A DNA stretch of 64,000 nucleotides from Buttiauxella sp. B2 (GCF_006376615.1 NZ_VEXQ01000001.1:186001-250000), one strand, 5' to 3'. Positions 17,990 to 28,770 are shown, counted from the stretch's first letter. Numbers and translations are program-made. The notes: generated by a model not told the origin, from the letters alone.

Positions 17990-18264
17990 TTGCTTTCCTC
18001 ATGATTTTGGACAACCTATTGGATACTATCCTGGCGATTGTAACAACAGGTAATTATATTGTTGCGAGCTAGTTGCGCATTCACCAGGCAACCGCCCGTC
18101 AGACGGTTTCAAGTGGGCGTCTTTTGGGGTTAGGTTATGTGCCTAAATCCCTCTGGTGTTATGTGTACAAAGCTCTCTCGGGTAGCAAAGCGCTGAAAAA
18201 ACCTTATAATCCTCCCGCCTTATGAATCACATAATGAAAGTCTTATTCTTTTTTGGGAGGTCAC

Positions 18265-18705
18265 ATGACTACCACGCAAGCACCACGTATTGCAGGCTGG
18301 CTTCTTGCCCCTCTCGCATGGCTATTGATGACGTTACTCAGTAGTACTATTGCGCTGGCCATTTATCTTATGATGCTTATCTCCCCAGAAAGCCATCGAC
18401 TTATGAGCGCACAAGGCCCCAAAATGGTGGCGTTTTGGTACACCTCTATTGCCTGTGCGATCGCCATGTGGGGTTACACCATGTGGTTGACTATCGCCTT
18501 CTTCAAGCGTCGTATAAATGTGGTACGTCATTATATTCTTTGGTTATTGTTGTCGGTACTGTTAGCGATTAAAGCCTTCGCGTTTTCCCCTGTGAGTGAC
18601 GACCTGGCATTACGTCAGCTGTTGTTCCCTCTGTTGGCTGCTGCTTTGTTGGTTCCTTACCTCAAGCGCTCAAAACGCGTGAAGCAAACATTTATCAAGC
18701 CGTAA
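18265..18705 (+). CDS. ydgK: Inner-membrane protein YdgK (DUF2569)
   Basis: YdgK is a 146-residue membrane protein with about four hydrophobic helices and a basic C-terminal tail (LKRSKRVKQ), of the DUF2569 family and unknown function. The start at 18265 has a strong GGGAGG five bases upstream. A TATAAT at 18205-18210 may be its -10 box. It precedes rsxA by 78 bp as in E. coli and may be cotranscribed with the rsx operon. The blr, cnu and ydgU genes found upstream in K-12 are not present in the 275 bp between ydgJ and this gene. Confidence 0.9.
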   Translation: MTTTQAPRIAGWLLAPLAWLLMTLLSSTIALAIYLMMLISPESHRLMSAQGPKMVAFWYTSIACAIAMWGYTMWLTIAFFKRRINVVRHYILWLLLSVLLAIKAFAFSPVSDDLALRQLLFPLLAAALLVPYLKRSKRVKQTFIKP

Positions 18706-18783
18706 TAACCCTATGATCACTCCGTTGTCGTTATCGGCTTATTGGCCGATAATAGACCGCTTTTTTTGTTTCAGGTCTTATTC

Positions 18784-19365
18784 ATGACAGATTATTTGCT
18801 GCTCTTTGTTGGTACGGTACTGGTCAATAACTTCGTATTAGTGAAGTTTCTTGGCCTTTGTCCGTTTATGGGCGTTTCCAAAAAACTGGAGACGGCCATC
18901 GGCATGGGGCTTGCGACCACCTTTGTACTTACGCTTGCGTCAATTTGCGCGTGGCTAGTCAATGAGTTGATCCTTATTCCTCTCGACTTAGTCTATTTGC
19001 GTACGCTGGCATTTATTCTGGTGATTGCCGTTGTAGTGCAATTCACTGAGATGGTGGTTCGCAAAACCAGTCCGGCTCTCTATCGCCTGTTGGGTATCTT
19101 TTTACCGCTTATAACCACTAACTGCGCAGTGCTCGGTGTTGCGTTGCTGAATATCAATCTGGGTCATAACTTCCTGCAATCAGCGCTTTATGGTTTCTCA
19201 GCCGCGGTAGGTTTCTCGCTGGTGATGGTGCTGTTTGCTGCAATTCGTGAGCGCCTGGCAGTCGCTGATGTGCCTGCACCATTTCGCGGTAATGCCATCG
19301 CACTTATCACCGCTGGCTTAATGTCTCTGGCCTTTATGGGCTTTACTGGCCTGGTGAAGTTCTGA
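18784..19365 (+). CDS. rsxA: Rsx electron transport complex subunit RsxA
   Basis: RsxA is an integral membrane subunit of the Rsx (Rnf-like) complex, which in E. coli keeps the SoxR iron-sulfur cluster reduced and is related to ion-pumping ferredoxin:NAD oxidoreductases. The 193 residues equal the E. coli length and form six hydrophobic helices. The conserved [20 protein letters not shown] and [15 protein letters not shown] segments are present, including cysteines thought to hold an iron-sulfur centre in the membrane. I chose 18784 by homology; 14 extra codons are open upstream. Its stop overlaps the rsxB start as TGATG. Confidence 0.96.
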   Translation: MTDYLLLFVGTVLVNNFVLVKFLGLCPFMGVSKKLETAIGMGLATTFVLTLASICAWLVNELILIPLDLVYLRTLAFILVIAVVVQFTEMVVRKTSPALYRLLGIFLPLITTNCAVLGVALLNINLGHNFLQSALYGFSAAVGFSLVMVLFAAIRERLAVADVPAPFRGNAIALITAGLMSLAFMGFTGLVKF

Positions 19366-19943
19366 TGAGTACGATTTGGATTGCTGTAATTTCGCTAGGC
19401 CTGTTGGGTCTGGTCTTTGGGCTTATCCTCGGATACGCCTCGCGTCGTTTTCGCGTCGAAGAAGACCCGATAGTCGATAAGATTGATGAGCTGCTGCCTC
19501 AAAGTCAGTGTGGGCAATGTGGATATCCTGGCTGTCGCCCGTATGCCGAAGCCGTTGGAAATCAGGGTGCGAAAATCAATCTCTGCGCCCCTGGTGGCGA
19601 AGCCGTGATGCATAAAATTGCCACTCTGCTTAACGTCGACCCGCAACCGATAGAAGGCGACGCGCAAGCCATAGAGCCGGTGCGCATGCTAGCTGTTATC
19701 GACGAAGCTAACTGCATCGGCTGCACAAAGTGCATTCAGGCTTGCCCGGTGGATGCCATCGTTGGTGCAACCCGCGCAATGCATACAGTAATTAGTGACC
19801 TCTGCACCGGATGCAATTTATGTGTCGACCCGTGCCCTACGCGTTGTATTGATTTGCGCCCGGTCGAAACCACCACAGAAAGCTGGAAGTGGGATCTACA
19901 AACCATCCCGGTTCGTATCATTCCGGTGGAGCAACATGTTTAA
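19365..19943 (+). CDS. rsxB: Rsx complex iron-sulfur subunit RsxB
   Basis: RsxB is a membrane-anchored ferredoxin-like subunit of 192 residues. An N-terminal hydrophobic anchor is followed by a CGQCGYPGC motif (about residue 48). Two [4Fe-4S] motifs, [12 protein letters not shown] near residue 117 and [12 protein letters not shown] near 147, follow. It transfers electrons between RsxC and the other subunits. The ATG overlaps the rsxA TGA, and the 3' end overlaps rsxC by eight bases, consistent with coupled translation in an operon of fixed order rsxABCDGE. Confidence 0.96.
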   Translation: MSTIWIAVISLGLLGLVFGLILGYASRRFRVEEDPIVDKIDELLPQSQCGQCGYPGCRPYAEAVGNQGAKINLCAPGGEAVMHKIATLLNVDPQPIEGDAQAIEPVRMLAVIDEANCIGCTKCIQACPVDAIVGATRAMHTVISDLCTGCNLCVDPCPTRCIDLRPVETTTESWKWDLQTIPVRIIPVEQHV

Positions 19944-22005
19944 GTTATTTACCCGTTTCAAAAAAGATAAAATCTGGGATTTTGACGGTGGCATTCATCC
20001 ACCGGAAATGAAAACCCAATCAAACGGTACGCCGATACGCCAGGTTCCGTTACCACAAAAGCTGGTTATTCCGTTGAAACAGCACATTGGTGCTGAGGGT
20101 GAACTGTGCGTAAAACCTGGTGATTATGTGCTGCGTGGTCAAGCATTGACCCGTGGGCGTGGTCGCATGCTTCCCGTTCATGCGCCGACTTCCGGAACAG
20201 TAACGGCAATTGCGCCCCACTCAACTGCTCATCCTTCGGCATTGGCTGAGCTGAGCGTGATTATTGAAGCCGACGGCGAAGATAAGTGGATTGAGCGCGA
20301 CGGTTGGCAAAACTATGCCTCACACAGCCCTGAAGAGTTGATTGAGCGTATACATCAGTTTGGTGTCGCAGGATTGGGTGGTGCAGGCTTCCCAACTGGC
20401 AATAAATTGCAAGGTGGCGGCGATAAAATCGACACTTTGATAATCAATGCTGCCGAATGCGAGCCTTATATTACTGCCGATGACCGCTTGATGCAGGATT
20501 GCGCGGCGCAAATCATTGAAGGTGTGCGGATTCTTGCGCATATCCTGCAACCACAGCGCGTATTAATTGGTATTGAAGACAACAAACCGCAGGCTATTTC
20601 AATGCTGCGTGCGGTGCTTTGCAATACACACGGCATTCAGCTGCGAGTGATCCCAACCAAATATCCGTCCGGTGGCGCAAAACAGCTCACGCAAATTCTG
20701 ACGGGCAAACAAGTACCACAAGGTGGGCGTTCATCTGATATCGGCGTGTTAATGCAAAACGTCGGTACGGCATTCGCGGTAAAACGCGCCATTATCGACG
20801 GCGAACCATTAACCGAACGCGTGGTGACATTAACCGGCGGCGCGGTTCAGCAGCCAGGAAATGTGTGGGCACGGATGGGTACACCCGTACGCCATTTACT
20901 GGATTTTGCCGGTTTCCGTCCGGGCCACGATCAGCAAGTCATTATGGGTGGCCCGTTGATGGGGTTTAGCCTGCCGTGGTTGGATGTTCCGGTGGTCAAA
21001 ATTACCAACTGTTTGCTTGCCCCTTCCGCCAATGAAATGGGCGAATCGCAGGAAGAACAGAGCTGTATCCGTTGTAGCGCCTGTGCTGATTCTTGCCCGG
21101 CGGATTTATTACCGCAGCAGCTTTATTGGTTTAGCCGTGGGCAACAACACGATAAAGCGCAGTCTCATAACCTGAAAGACTGTATCGAATGCGGCGCTTG
21201 CGCGTATGTCTGCCCAAGCAATATTCCGCTGGTACAGTATTTCCGGAAAGAAAAAGCCGAGATCCGCGAAATCGAGCTTGAAGCGAAACGTACTGCCGAA
21301 GCGAAAGTTCGCTTTGAAGCACGTCTGGCACGTCTTGAGCGTGATAAAGCGGCACGTCTTGAACGCCATAAGCAAGCTGCGGTTCAACCTACCGCCAAAG
21401 ATAATGACGCAATTCAGGCAGCACTTGCACGGGTTAAAAGTAAAAAAGCACAAGGCGATGAGCCTATTGTTGTTCAGGCAGGGAGCTTGCCTGATAACCA
21501 GCAAGTGATTGCCGCACGTGAAGCCCGTAAAGCGCAGGCCCGCCTACGCCAGGCTGAAAAAGAAACCCAGGAAAACGTAACAACAACCAGGACAAGCGAC
21601 CCGCGTAAAGCGGCTGTCGAAGCGGCTATTGCTCGTGCTAAAGCGCGTAAAGCTGCACTTGCCAGTGACTCTCAACCAGCGGTTGAAGCCGCTTCGGTTG
21701 ATACTGTCGACCCACGCAAAGCGGCTGTCGAAGCGGCTATTGCCCGCGCTAAAGCGCGTAAAGCTGCACTTGCCAGTGACTCTCAGCCAGCAACTGAAGT
21801 CGCGGTAGTTGAAACTATCGATCCGCGTAAAGCGGCTGTTGAAGCCGCTATCGCCCGCGCTAAAGCGCGTAAAGCTGCACTTGCTGAGCAACAATCTGTC
21901 GAAGAGCCGGCCGCTGAACAAGATCCGCGCAAAGCGGCAGTTGCAGCGGCTATCGCTCGTGTTCAGGCACGTAAAGCCGCGCAACAAATGGTATCAGAGG
22001 AATAA
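19936..22005 (+). CDS. rsxC: Rsx complex NADH/FMN subunit RsxC
   Basis: RsxC is the peripheral subunit that takes electrons from NADH through FMN. The N-terminal part has the NADH/FMN region with [13 protein letters not shown] (about residue 150). Two [4Fe-4S] motifs follow, [12 protein letters not shown] near residue 378 and [12 protein letters not shown] near 417. An Ala/Lys/Arg-rich C-terminal tail contains four copies of [19 protein letters not shown], encoded by near-identical DNA repeats of 111 bp. It has 689 residues against 740 in E. coli, the difference probably being repeat number. I chose 19936 for its match to MFKLF at the family N-terminus. Confidence 0.95.
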   Translation: MFKLFTRFKKDKIWDFDGGIHPPEMKTQSNGTPIRQVPLPQKLVIPLKQHIGAEGELCVKPGDYVLRGQALTRGRGRMLPVHAPTSGTVTAIAPHSTAHPSALAELSVIIEADGEDKWIERDGWQNYASHSPEELIERIHQFGVAGLGGAGFPTGNKLQGGGDKIDTLIINAAECEPYITADDRLMQDCAAQIIEGVRILAHILQPQRVLIGIEDNKPQAISMLRAVLCNTHGIQLRVIPTKYPSGGAKQLTQILTGKQVPQGGRSSDIGVLMQNVGTAFAVKRAIIDGEPLTERVVTLTGGAVQQPGNVWARMGTPVRHLLDFAGFRPGHDQQVIMGGPLMGFSLPWLDVPVVKITNCLLAPSANEMGESQEEQSCIRCSACADSCPADLLPQQLYWFSRGQQHDKAQSHNLKDCIECGACAYVCPSNIPLVQYFRKEKAEIREIELEAKRTAEAKVRFEARLARLERDKAARLERHKQAAVQPTAKDNDAIQAALARVKSKKAQGDEPIVVQAGSLPDNQQVIAAREARKAQARLRQAEKETQENVTTTRTSDPRKAAVEAAIARAKARKAALASDSQPAVEAASVDTVDPRKAAVEAAIARAKARKAALASDSQPATEVAVVETIDPRKAAVEAAIARAKARKAALAEQQSVEEPAAEQDPRKAAVAAAIARVQARKAAQQMVSEE
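21598..21990 (+). repeat. Tandem repeats in the rsxC 3' end
   Basis: Four units begin at 21598, 21709, 21820 and 21922 (spacing 111, 111 and 102 bp), each opening with codons for DPRKAA. The first three are almost identical at the DNA level across the [12 protein letters not shown] part, so copy number could change by recombination without leaving the reading frame. Confidence 0.9.
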
Positions 22006-23055
22006 ATGGTTTTTAAGATAGCAAGCTCCCCTTATACCCATAACCAACGCAGCACTTCACAGATTATGTTGCTGGTTACCTATGCCACTTTGCCGGGAAT
22101 GGTGATGCTGTGGTACTGGTTTGGTTGGGGCAGTCTGATACAAATCGCTTTAGGTATTTTGACTGCGGTTGCCGCAGAATTGCTGGTACTTAAACTTCGT
22201 AAACAACCGCTACGAATCCTGGGTGATAACTCTGCCGCGTTAACCGGATTATTACTGGGGATGAGTATTCCGCCCCTTGCCCCATGGTGGATGGTCATTC
22301 TCGGCACTGTTTTCGCCGTGATCATTGCTAAACAGTTGTATGGTGGGCTTGGCCATAATCCATTTAATCCCGCAATGGTCGGTTATGTGGTATTGCTGAT
22401 TGCCTTCCCAGTGCAAATGACATCGTGGTTGCCTCCGCATTCACTGGCAGCGACCGTGCCAGGCTTCGCTGATTCACTGCATGTCATTTTCTCGGGCGCC
22501 ACGTTAGCTGGCGACACTATGTCGCAGTTACGCATGGGTATTGATGGCATCAGTCAGGCCACTCCGCTGGATACTTTTAAAACAGGTTTGCGTGCAGGGC
22601 ATTCGGCAAACGACCTGTTGCAAGCGCCAATCTATAACGGTGTTCTGGCGGGAATTGGCTGGCAATGGATTAACCTCGCCTTTTTAGCCGGCGGCCTGTT
22701 CCTGGTGATGAAAGGTACTATCCGCTGGCATATTCCGGTTAGTTTCCTGTTGATGCTGGCGGTGTGTTCAACTCTCGGTTGGATGTTTGCTCCGGAAAAA
22801 TGCGCATCTCCGGTAATTCATCTATTTTCCGGCGCAACAATGCTGGGTGCATTTTTCATTCTGACCGACCCAGTTACCGCCTCGACGACCAATCGCGGAC
22901 GCCTGATTTTTGGTGCACTGGCAGGTTTACTGGTTTGGTTGATTCGTACATACGGTGGTTATCCTGATGGTGTCGCTTTCGCCGTTTTGCTGGCAAATAT
23001 CACCGTGCCGCTGATTGATTACTACACCCGCCCTCGTGCTTATGGGCATCGCTAA
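22006..23055 (+). CDS. rsxD: Rsx complex membrane subunit RsxD
   Basis: RsxD is an integral membrane subunit of 349 residues (E. coli 352) with about nine helices, related to NqrB. It carries a covalently linked [22 protein letters not shown] contains conserved residues, and TPLDTFKTG near residue 187 is the probable FMN-threonine site. The ATG directly follows the rsxC stop with no gap, so translation is likely coupled. The protein is part of the SoxR-reducing complex at the inner membrane. Confidence 0.94.
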   Translation: MVFKIASSPYTHNQRSTSQIMLLVTYATLPGMVMLWYWFGWGSLIQIALGILTAVAAELLVLKLRKQPLRILGDNSAALTGLLLGMSIPPLAPWWMVILGTVFAVIIAKQLYGGLGHNPFNPAMVGYVVLLIAFPVQMTSWLPPHSLAATVPGFADSLHVIFSGATLAGDTMSQLRMGIDGISQATPLDTFKTGLRAGHSANDLLQAPIYNGVLAGIGWQWINLAFLAGGLFLVMKGTIRWHIPVSFLLMLAVCSTLGWMFAPEKCASPVIHLFSGATMLGAFFILTDPVTASTTNRGRLIFGALAGLLVWLIRTYGGYPDGVAFAVLLANITVPLIDYYTRPRAYGHR

Positions 23056-23064
23056 GGAACCATC

Positions 23065-23691
23065 ATGCTGAAAACAATGCAAAAACATGGTGTGACTTTG
23101 GCACTGTTTGCCGCGCTGGCCACCGGGCTGACTGCGGTCGTCAATGCGTTAACCAAAGACACCATCGAACAACAGGCGGTTGCACAGCAGAAGCTATTGT
23201 TTGATCAGGTTATTTCCGCCGACAGTTACGACAACGATATTCAGGCCAGTTGCGTCGTCGTGAATAACTCGCCGTTAGGGAAAGGTGCACGCCATATTTA
23301 TGTTGCCCGTAAAGGTGAACAGCCCATTGCTGTAGTGATGGAAGCTACGGCACCTGATGGTTATTCTGGTGCCATTCAGCTCCTGGTTGCGGCAGATTTT
23401 AACGGCAAAGTGCTGGGTACCCGCGTGACTGAACATCATGAGACCCCTGGTCTTGGCGATAAAATCGAGATGCGCCTGAGCAATTGGATCTCCCACTTTG
23501 CCGGGAAAATTATTCGTGGCAGTGATGATACAAGCTGGGCTGTAAAAAAAGATGGCGGTCAATTTGACCAATTTACTGGTGCCACAATCACGCCACGTGC
23601 TGTTGTAAATGCGGTAAAACGTGCGGGATTGTTCGCAGAAACTTTACCATCGCAAATTGAAAATCTACCTGTTTGTGGAGCACAACCATGA
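23065..23691 (+). CDS. rsxG: Rsx complex FMN subunit RsxG
   Basis: RsxG has one N-terminal membrane helix and a periplasmic FMN-binding domain, and relates to NqrC/RnfG. FMN is attached covalently to a threonine in the TGAT motif, seen in [13 protein letters not shown] near residue 175. Length is 208 residues (E. coli 206). The ATG at 23065 follows rsxD by nine bases with an AAGGA upstream. The stop overlaps the rsxE start as ATGA. Confidence 0.95.
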   Translation: MLKTMQKHGVTLALFAALATGLTAVVNALTKDTIEQQAVAQQKLLFDQVISADSYDNDIQASCVVVNNSPLGKGARHIYVARKGEQPIAVVMEATAPDGYSGAIQLLVAADFNGKVLGTRVTEHHETPGLGDKIEMRLSNWISHFAGKIIRGSDDTSWAVKKDGGQFDQFTGATITPRAVVNAVKRAGLFAETLPSQIENLPVCGAQP

Positions 23692-24374
23692 GCGAAGTAA
23701 AAAATATTGTCGTTCAGGGGCTATGGAAAAATAACTCCGCACTGGTACAACTTTTAGGGCTGTGTCCGCTACTGGCAGTAACATCCACGGCAACGAATGC
23801 CCTCGGCCTTGGCCTTGCAACAACGCTTGTACTGGTTCTGACCAATAGCGCCGTTTCTGCGCTGCGTCGCTGGGTGCCAGCTGAAATCCGTATTCCTATT
23901 TATGTAATGATCATTGCCTCGGTCGTTAGCACCGTACAAATGCTAATCAACGCTTACGCCTACGGTTTGTATCAATCGCTGGGGATCTTCATCCCGCTGA
24001 TTGTGACCAACTGTATTGTTATTGGCCGAGCGGAAGCTTTTGCTGCCAAAAGCAGTGTGCCTCTTGCCGCTCTGGATGGCTTCGCCATTGGCATGGGCGC
24101 CACCAGCGCAATGTTTGTATTAGGCTCGCTACGTGAAATCATCGGTAACGGAACGCTGTTTGACGGTGCTGATGCGCTACTCGGCAGTTGGGCAAAAGTA
24201 TTACGCATTGAAGTCTTTCATACCGATACACCTTTTCTGCTCGCCATGTTACCGCCGGGTGCATTTATCGGGCTGGGTTTAATGCTGGCAGTTAAGTATC
24301 TTATTGATGAGAAAATGAAAGCGCGCCGCGCGGCGAAAGCTGTTGCACCGGAAGGTAATCCAGAGAAAGCGTAA
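23688..24374 (+). CDS. rsxE: Rsx complex membrane subunit RsxE
   Basis: RsxE is a 228-residue integral membrane subunit with about six helices, homologous to RsxA and NqrD. The segments [20 protein letters not shown] and [17 protein letters not shown] carry the conserved cysteines. I chose 23688, where ATGA overlaps the rsxG stop; five further codons are open upstream. The C-terminus is a charged tail. Its TAA overlaps the nth ATG as TAATG, tying the DNA repair gene to this operon as in E. coli. Confidence 0.95.
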   Translation: MSEVKNIVVQGLWKNNSALVQLLGLCPLLAVTSTATNALGLGLATTLVLVLTNSAVSALRRWVPAEIRIPIYVMIIASVVSTVQMLINAYAYGLYQSLGIFIPLIVTNCIVIGRAEAFAAKSSVPLAALDGFAIGMGATSAMFVLGSLREIIGNGTLFDGADALLGSWAKVLRIEVFHTDTPFLLAMLPPGAFIGLGLMLAVKYLIDEKMKARRAAKAVAPEGNPEKA

Positions 24375-25009
24375 TGAATAAGACCAAACGGCTTGAGATC
24401 CTCACGCGCCTGCGTGATAACAATCCTCACCCTACGACTGAGTTACAGTTCAGTTCTCCTTTTGAACTACTGATTTCCGTTTTACTTTCCGCACAGGCAA
24501 CGGACGTCAGCGTCAATAAAGCGACAGCTAAGCTGTATCCGGTGGCGAATACACCGCAAGCAATGCTCGATTTGGGCGTTGACGGCGTCAAGTCGTACAT
24601 CAAAACCATCGGCTTGTTTAACAGCAAGGCTGAGAACGTTATCAAGACCTGCCGGATGTTGATTGATTTGCATAACGGTGAGGTTCCGGAAGATAGAGCC
24701 GCTCTGGAAGCATTACCGGGTGTTGGGCGCAAAACGGCGAATGTCGTGCTCAATACTGCCTTTGGTTGGCCTACCATCGCCGTAGACACCCATATATTCC
24801 GTGTCTGTAACCGTACAAACTTTGCACCGGGTAAGAATGTTGAGCAGGTAGAAGAAAAACTACTGAAGGTTGTTCCGGCAGAATTTAAAGTCGATTGCCA
24901 TCACTGGTTAATCTTGCATGGCCGTTATACGTGTATTGCTCGCAAACCACGCTGTGGCTCTTGCATCATCGAAGATCTATGTGAATTCAAAGAGAAAATA
25001 GACATCTAA
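24374..25009 (+). CDS. nth: Endonuclease III (Nth)
   Basis: Nth is a bifunctional DNA glycosylase and AP lyase that removes oxidised pyrimidines such as thymine glycol. The helix-hairpin-helix LPGVGRKTANVV carries the catalytic lysine (about residue 120). The catalytic aspartate is in VDTHIFRVCNR near 138. A [4Fe-4S] cluster uses the C-terminal cysteines of CIARKPRCGSCIIEDLC. The 211 residues equal E. coli Nth. It is translated from an ATG overlapping rsxE's stop. A hairpin terminator follows at 25017-25038. Confidence 0.97.
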   Translation: MNKTKRLEILTRLRDNNPHPTTELQFSSPFELLISVLLSAQATDVSVNKATAKLYPVANTPQAMLDLGVDGVKSYIKTIGLFNSKAENVIKTCRMLIDLHNGEVPEDRAALEALPGVGRKTANVVLNTAFGWPTIAVDTHIFRVCNRTNFAPGKNVEQVEEKLLKVVPAEFKVDCHHWLILHGRYTCIARKPRCGSCIIEDLCEFKEKIDI

Positions 25010-25016
25010 TCCCGTC

Positions 25017-25047
25017 GCCTGCTGCACGGGTAGCAGGCTGCTTCTTT
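25017..25047 (+). terminator. Terminator after nth
   Basis: GCCTGCT (25017-25023) pairs with AGCAGGC (25032-25038) across an eight-base loop, followed by the pyrimidine-rich TGCTTCTTT. It ends the rsxABCDGE-nth operon. Confidence 0.7.
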
Positions 25048-25626
25048 AGTTAATCCCCCGCCTGTCTGCATCAGTAACCCATTCCATTGATTTATCCTGC
25101 TAATCATTGCCGCCTCATATACATCATCTGGTGAATAATCACCCGAACAGGTTAATCGTTTTTTTACGATAAGAATTTTCCATAACTATGTGACACAGAT
25201 CACACTGATAACCCAATGTTAAATTTAGGTCATCAAAATGAAACAAATAACCTCGTATTAAGCAGAGACAACCCATTACAAGCAGTACAATAAGCCACAC
25301 AAATCTTTACACCCAACCCATATCACTAGATATTTAGCTATAGAGCAGAATATATAACTAAAATGATTTTATTTTGTCATTCCTAAAGAGAATAAATGGG
25401 TAAAGCTCATTTTGATAAAATTTAACGCTGAATAACAATTTGCTTTGCGGAGCTTTATCCCGCCCAAGATAAATGTAACAGATTATTACAAACCCCTTGC
25501 CTGAATCCGCAGGATAGTGAACATTACCCGCCGTTTCCCCTTCCTTATAACTAAAAAAGCGAATGCCCACCCGGCATGACGCTTAGAAAACTCCTGTTAA
25601 AGTGGGATGTAAAAAAAGAGGTATAT
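25048..25626 (+). promoter_or_regulatory. Long AT-rich control region and leader before dtpA
   Basis: About 580 bp without a convincing gene separate nth from dtpA. It holds a strong CRP-type site at 25189-25204, an AT-rich stretch (25210-25450), and a hairpin at 25557-25584 (arms AAGCG-ATGCC and GGCAT-CGCTT) ending 42 bp before the dtpA start. I could not assign a promoter with confidence. A 70-codon leftward frame here (25358-25570) has no support. Confidence 0.5.
25189..25204. promoter_or_regulatory. CRP-type site upstream of dtpA
   Basis: TGTGACACAGATCACA has both perfect half-sites TGTGA and TCACA with a six-base spacer. It lies about 430 bp before the dtpA start, so the transcript would have a long leader if this site drives it. 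FNR would need TTGAT halves, so CRP fits better. Confidence 0.6.
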
Positions 25627-27135
25627 GTGTCGACTGCAAACAAAAAACCAGCAGAAAGCATTAGTCTGAATGCTTTCAAACAACCTAAATCGTTCTATCT
25701 GATTTTCTCTATCGAATTGTGGGAGCGTTTCGGCTACTACGGCCTGCAAGGCATTATGGCCGTTTACCTGGTCAAAATGCTCGGGATGTCCGAAGCTGAC
25801 TCCATCACCCTGTTCTCCTCCTTCAGCGCGCTGGTCTACGGAATGGTCGCTATCGGTGGTTGGTTGGGTGATAAAATCCTCGGCACTAAGCGTGTCATTG
25901 TGCTTGGAACTATCGTGCTGGCTATCGGTTACGCGCTGGTAGCTTATTCTGGCCACGATGTTGCCATTGTATATATGGGTATGGCGACTATAGCTGTGGG
26001 TAATGGTCTGTTCAAGGCTAACCCATCTTCCCTGCTTTCTACTTGCTATGAAAAGGATGATCCACGTTTGGACGGTGCATTTACTATGTACTATATGTCC
26101 ATCAACATTGGTTCTTTCTTCTCCATGCTGGCCACACCCTGGCTTGCAGCGAAGTATGGCTGGAGCGTTGCGTTCTCCCTGAGCTTCGTGGGTATGCTTA
26201 TCACCCTCGTGAACTTTATGTTCTGTAAGAAGTGGGTAAAAAATCACGGTTCCAAGCCAGACTTCCAACCTGTTCATTTCGGCAAATTAGCTGCAACTAT
26301 TGTTGGTGTGCTGGTGCTGGTTACAGCCGCAACCTGGTTGCTGCATAACCAAGGTATCGCACGAATGGTACTGGGTGTTGTCGCCCTGGGTATCGTTATT
26401 ATCTTCGGTAAAGAAGCCTTTGCTATGCAGGGTGCTGCTCGTCGTAAGATGATTGTTGCATTCATCCTGATGGTTGAAGCGATTGTATTCTTTGTGCTGT
26501 ATAGCCAAATGCCAACCTCATTGAACTTCTTTGCGATTCGTAACGTTGAGCACTCCATTCTGGGGCTCACGTTCGAACCTGAGCAGTTCCAGGCACTGAA
26601 CCCATTCTGGATTATGATAGGCAGCCCGATTCTGGCCGCTATCTATAACAAGATGGGCGACCGTATGCCTATGCCGCATAAATTCGCCTTCGGTATGATC
26701 CTGTGCTCTCTGGCCTTCCTGGTGCTACCACTGGGTACTAAGTTTGCATCCGACGCGGGTATCGTGTCTGTAAGCTGGCTGATTCTGAGCTATGCGCTGC
26801 AAAGTATCGGTGAGTTGATGATTTCTGGTCTGGGTCTGGCTATGGTTGCACAGCTTGTTCCACAGCGTCTGATGGGCTTCATCATGGGTAGCTGGTTCCT
26901 GACTACCGCTGGTGCCGCAATCATTGCAGGTAAAGTTGCAAACCTGATGGCTGTACCAGAGAACGTAACAGACCCGCTTATCTCGCTGGAAGTTTATGGT
27001 CGTGTGTTCATGCAGATTGGTATTGCCACCGCTGTTATCGCGGTTCTGATGATGATTACTGCACCGAAACTGAGCCGTATGGCACAAAGTGATGAAAAAG
27101 CAGCTGATACCTCTAAGGAAACAGCTACCGCGTAA
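25627..27135 (+). CDS. dtpA: Dipeptide/tripeptide:proton symporter DtpA
   Basis: DtpA (TppB) is an inner-membrane POT/PTR-family transporter importing di- and tripeptides with protons. The ExxER-type motif [15 protein letters not shown] is near residue 32, followed by [24 protein letters not shown]2-type segment [15 protein letters not shown] is near 157. About 14 hydrophobic helices are seen in 502 residues (E. coli 500). I chose the GTG at 25627, which follows AGAGGT by five bases and matches the family start STANQKP-like; an in-frame ATG at 25576 has no such site. A strong terminator follows. Confidence 0.95.
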   Translation: MSTANKKPAESISLNAFKQPKSFYLIFSIELWERFGYYGLQGIMAVYLVKMLGMSEADSITLFSSFSALVYGMVAIGGWLGDKILGTKRVIVLGTIVLAIGYALVAYSGHDVAIVYMGMATIAVGNGLFKANPSSLLSTCYEKDDPRLDGAFTMYYMSINIGSFFSMLATPWLAAKYGWSVAFSLSFVGMLITLVNFMFCKKWVKNHGSKPDFQPVHFGKLAATIVGVLVLVTAATWLLHNQGIARMVLGVVALGIVIIFGKEAFAMQGAARRKMIVAFILMVEAIVFFVLYSQMPTSLNFFAIRNVEHSILGLTFEPEQFQALNPFWIMIGSPILAAIYNKMGDRMPMPHKFAFGMILCSLAFLVLPLGTKFASDAGIVSVSWLILSYALQSIGELMISGLGLAMVAQLVPQRLMGFIMGSWFLTTAGAAIIAGKVANLMAVPENVTDPLISLEVYGRVFMQIGIATAVIAVLMMITAPKLSRMAQSDEKAADTSKETATA

Positions 27136-27159
27136 TATAGCGGGAAACATGATATTTTC

Positions 27160-27192
27160 AGCCGTTAGCTCCAAGCTAACGGCTTTTTTTTT
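27160..27192 (+). terminator. Intrinsic terminator after dtpA
   Basis: GCCGTTAGC (27161-27169) pairs with GCTAACGGC (27175-27183) across TCCAA, followed directly by at least eight T residues. Confidence 0.93.
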
Positions 27193-27243
27193 GCCTCCCT
27201 GGGCACTACCATAAGGTATCTTAGCGCCCATAGGAGTTCAGTA

Positions 27244-27846
27244 ATGAAACTGTATTATAAAGCTGGTGCCTGTTCCCTCTCTCCCCATATCATCTTGCGT
27301 GAAACCGGTGTTGATTTCTCTTTAGTCAAAGTCGATTTAGCAGCAAAGAAAACCGAAACGGGTGATGATTACCTGGAAATAAATGCCAAAGGGCAAGTTC
27401 CTGCACTGCTGCTTGATGATGGCTCATTGCTGACAGAAGGTGTGGCAATTGTGCAATTTCTGGCAGACAAAGTGCCTGACCGTCAGTTGCTCGCACCGGC
27501 AGGCAGCATGACTCGCTACCATACGCTCGAATGGCTGAACTACATCGCAACCGAACTGCATAAAGGTTTCTCCCCGTTGTTCAACCCAGCAACACCGGAC
27601 GAGTACAAAACCATTGCTCGTGCTGCTCTCGAGAAGAAATTCCAGTACGTCAACGAAGAGCTGACTGATAAACAGTGGTTGATGGGATTACGCTTTAGCG
27701 TGGCCGATGCGTATCTGTTTACTGTATTGCGCTGGGCGAATGCCGTGAAACTGAACCTGGAGGGTCTGAGCAACATTGATGCATTTATGGAACGCATGAA
27801 AGCGCGTCCAGCTGTTGCAGCGGCATTAACGGCGGAAGGGATTTAA
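27244..27846 (+). CDS. gstA: Glutathione S-transferase GstA
   Basis: GstA is a beta-class cytoplasmic glutathione S-transferase that conjugates glutathione to electrophiles. The N-terminal thioredoxin-like domain holds the beta-class cysteine in [11 protein letters not shown] (Cys10). The cis-proline segment [12 protein letters not shown] is near residue 50. An all-helical C-terminal domain follows, with [14 protein letters not shown]. The 200 residues match E. coli (201). The ATG is preceded by AGGAG. It ends convergently with pdxY through a shared terminator. Confidence 0.96.
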   Translation: MKLYYKAGACSLSPHIILRETGVDFSLVKVDLAAKKTETGDDYLEINAKGQVPALLLDDGSLLTEGVAIVQFLADKVPDRQLLAPAGSMTRYHTLEWLNYIATELHKGFSPLFNPATPDEYKTIARAALEKKFQYVNEELTDKQWLMGLRFSVADAYLFTVLRWANAVKLNLEGLSNIDAFMERMKARPAVAAALTAEGI

Positions 27847-27880
27847 CCGGATTGGTTGCTGACGCTTTTTGTTGAGTAAG

Positions 27881-27908
27881 AAATGCCCTCATTTTGAGGG
27901 CATTTTAC
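27881..27908. terminator. Bidirectional terminator gstA / pdxY
   Basis: ATGCCCTCA (27883-27891) pairs with TGAGGGCAT (27895-27903) across TTT. A residues precede and T residues follow the stem, so it works for both convergent genes. Confidence 0.85.
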
Positions 27909-27909
27909 T

Positions 27910-28770
27910 TTAGAGTTTTACCGCAGTGAAATAATGCTTTGGCTTCGCAATACCCTCCTGGGCTGCAACCAGTTGCAATTCGTACTCACCCATTTTGTGG
28001 GTCACAACCATAATGTCATAAACCGCAGCAGTGACGTGTTCCAGTGCATCACGAAGGGTTGCACCCTGCAGCAACTTAACCAGCAGCAAACCACTAGTAA
28101 CATCGCCAACACCCACTGGCTGACGATCACCAAAATCCACCAACGGACGGTGAATATGCCAGGCTTCGTCTGCTGTCACCAATAACATTTCAAAACGATC
28201 CTGCTGATAAGCCGCTCGCGCCAGGTGTTTCACCAGCACGATCTCAGGGCCTTGTGCGATAAGCTCTCTTGCTGTAGCGACCGCTTCATCAACTGTGTTG
28301 ACCGCATGGCCACTGAGGATTTCAAGCTCAATCAGATTTGGTGCAATAATGTCACTGGCAGGCATCGCATAGCGCGTGTGGAATTCGGCAACACCCGGCG
28401 CGACGATGCAGCCCTTTTCAGGGTGTCCCATCACTGGGTCACAAAAGTACTTTGCCTGCGGATTGGCAGCTTTAACCTGGCGGACAATAGAAAGAATATG
28501 CTCACCTTGTTCCGCAGAGCCAAGATAACCGCTTAGCACCGCGTCACAACGCTGTAGCTGGCCAATATCTGCAATCCCCTGCACAATCTCGCTAAGGTGG
28601 CTTGCAGGCATCACGCTACCTGTCCATTTTCCATATTGGGTATGGTTAGAAAACTGTACGGTGTTCAAGGACCATACATTAGCGCCCAGGCGGCGCATCG
28701 GGAATTCAGCTGCACTGTTGCCTGCATGGCCGAAAACCACATGGGATTGAATGGCAAGAATGTTTTTCAT
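27910..28770 (-). CDS. pdxY: Pyridoxal kinase PdxY
   Basis: PdxY phosphorylates pyridoxal with ATP in vitamin B6 salvage. It belongs to the ribokinase superfamily. The N-terminal [20 protein letters not shown] is the family start, the phosphate-binding [10 protein letters not shown] follows, and the C-terminal anion hole with catalytic aspartate is [15 protein letters not shown] near residue 223. I chose the ATG at 28770 (286 residues; E. coli 287) because the 19 codons upstream are not conserved. It lies behind tyrS on the same strand, separated by a terminator. With pdxH nearby, two B6 genes flank tyrS. Confidence 0.95.
   Translation of the reverse strand: MKNILAIQSHVVFGHAGNSAAEFPMRRLGANVWSLNTVQFSNHTQYGKWTGSVMPASHLSEIVQGIADIGQLQRCDAVLSGYLGSAEQGEHILSIVRQVKAANPQAKYFCDPVMGHPEKGCIVAPGVAEFHTRYAMPASDIIAPNLIELEILSGHAVNTVDEAVATARELIAQGPEIVLVKHLARAAYQQDRFEMLLVTADEAWHIHRPLVDFGDRQPVGVGDVTSGLLLVKLLQGATLRDALEHVTAAVYDIMVVTHKMGEYELQLVAAQEGIAKPKHYFTAVKL

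Noticed and set aside
18137..18196. Short frame (MCLNPSGVMCTK...) before ydgK, considered as a ydgU or blr remnant
   Set aside because: It has no membrane helix and no likeness to either protein.
25358..25570. 70-codon leftward open frame in the nth-dtpA gap
   Set aside because: No ribosome site, no recognisable family, and it lies in an AT-rich regulatory region where chance frames are common.
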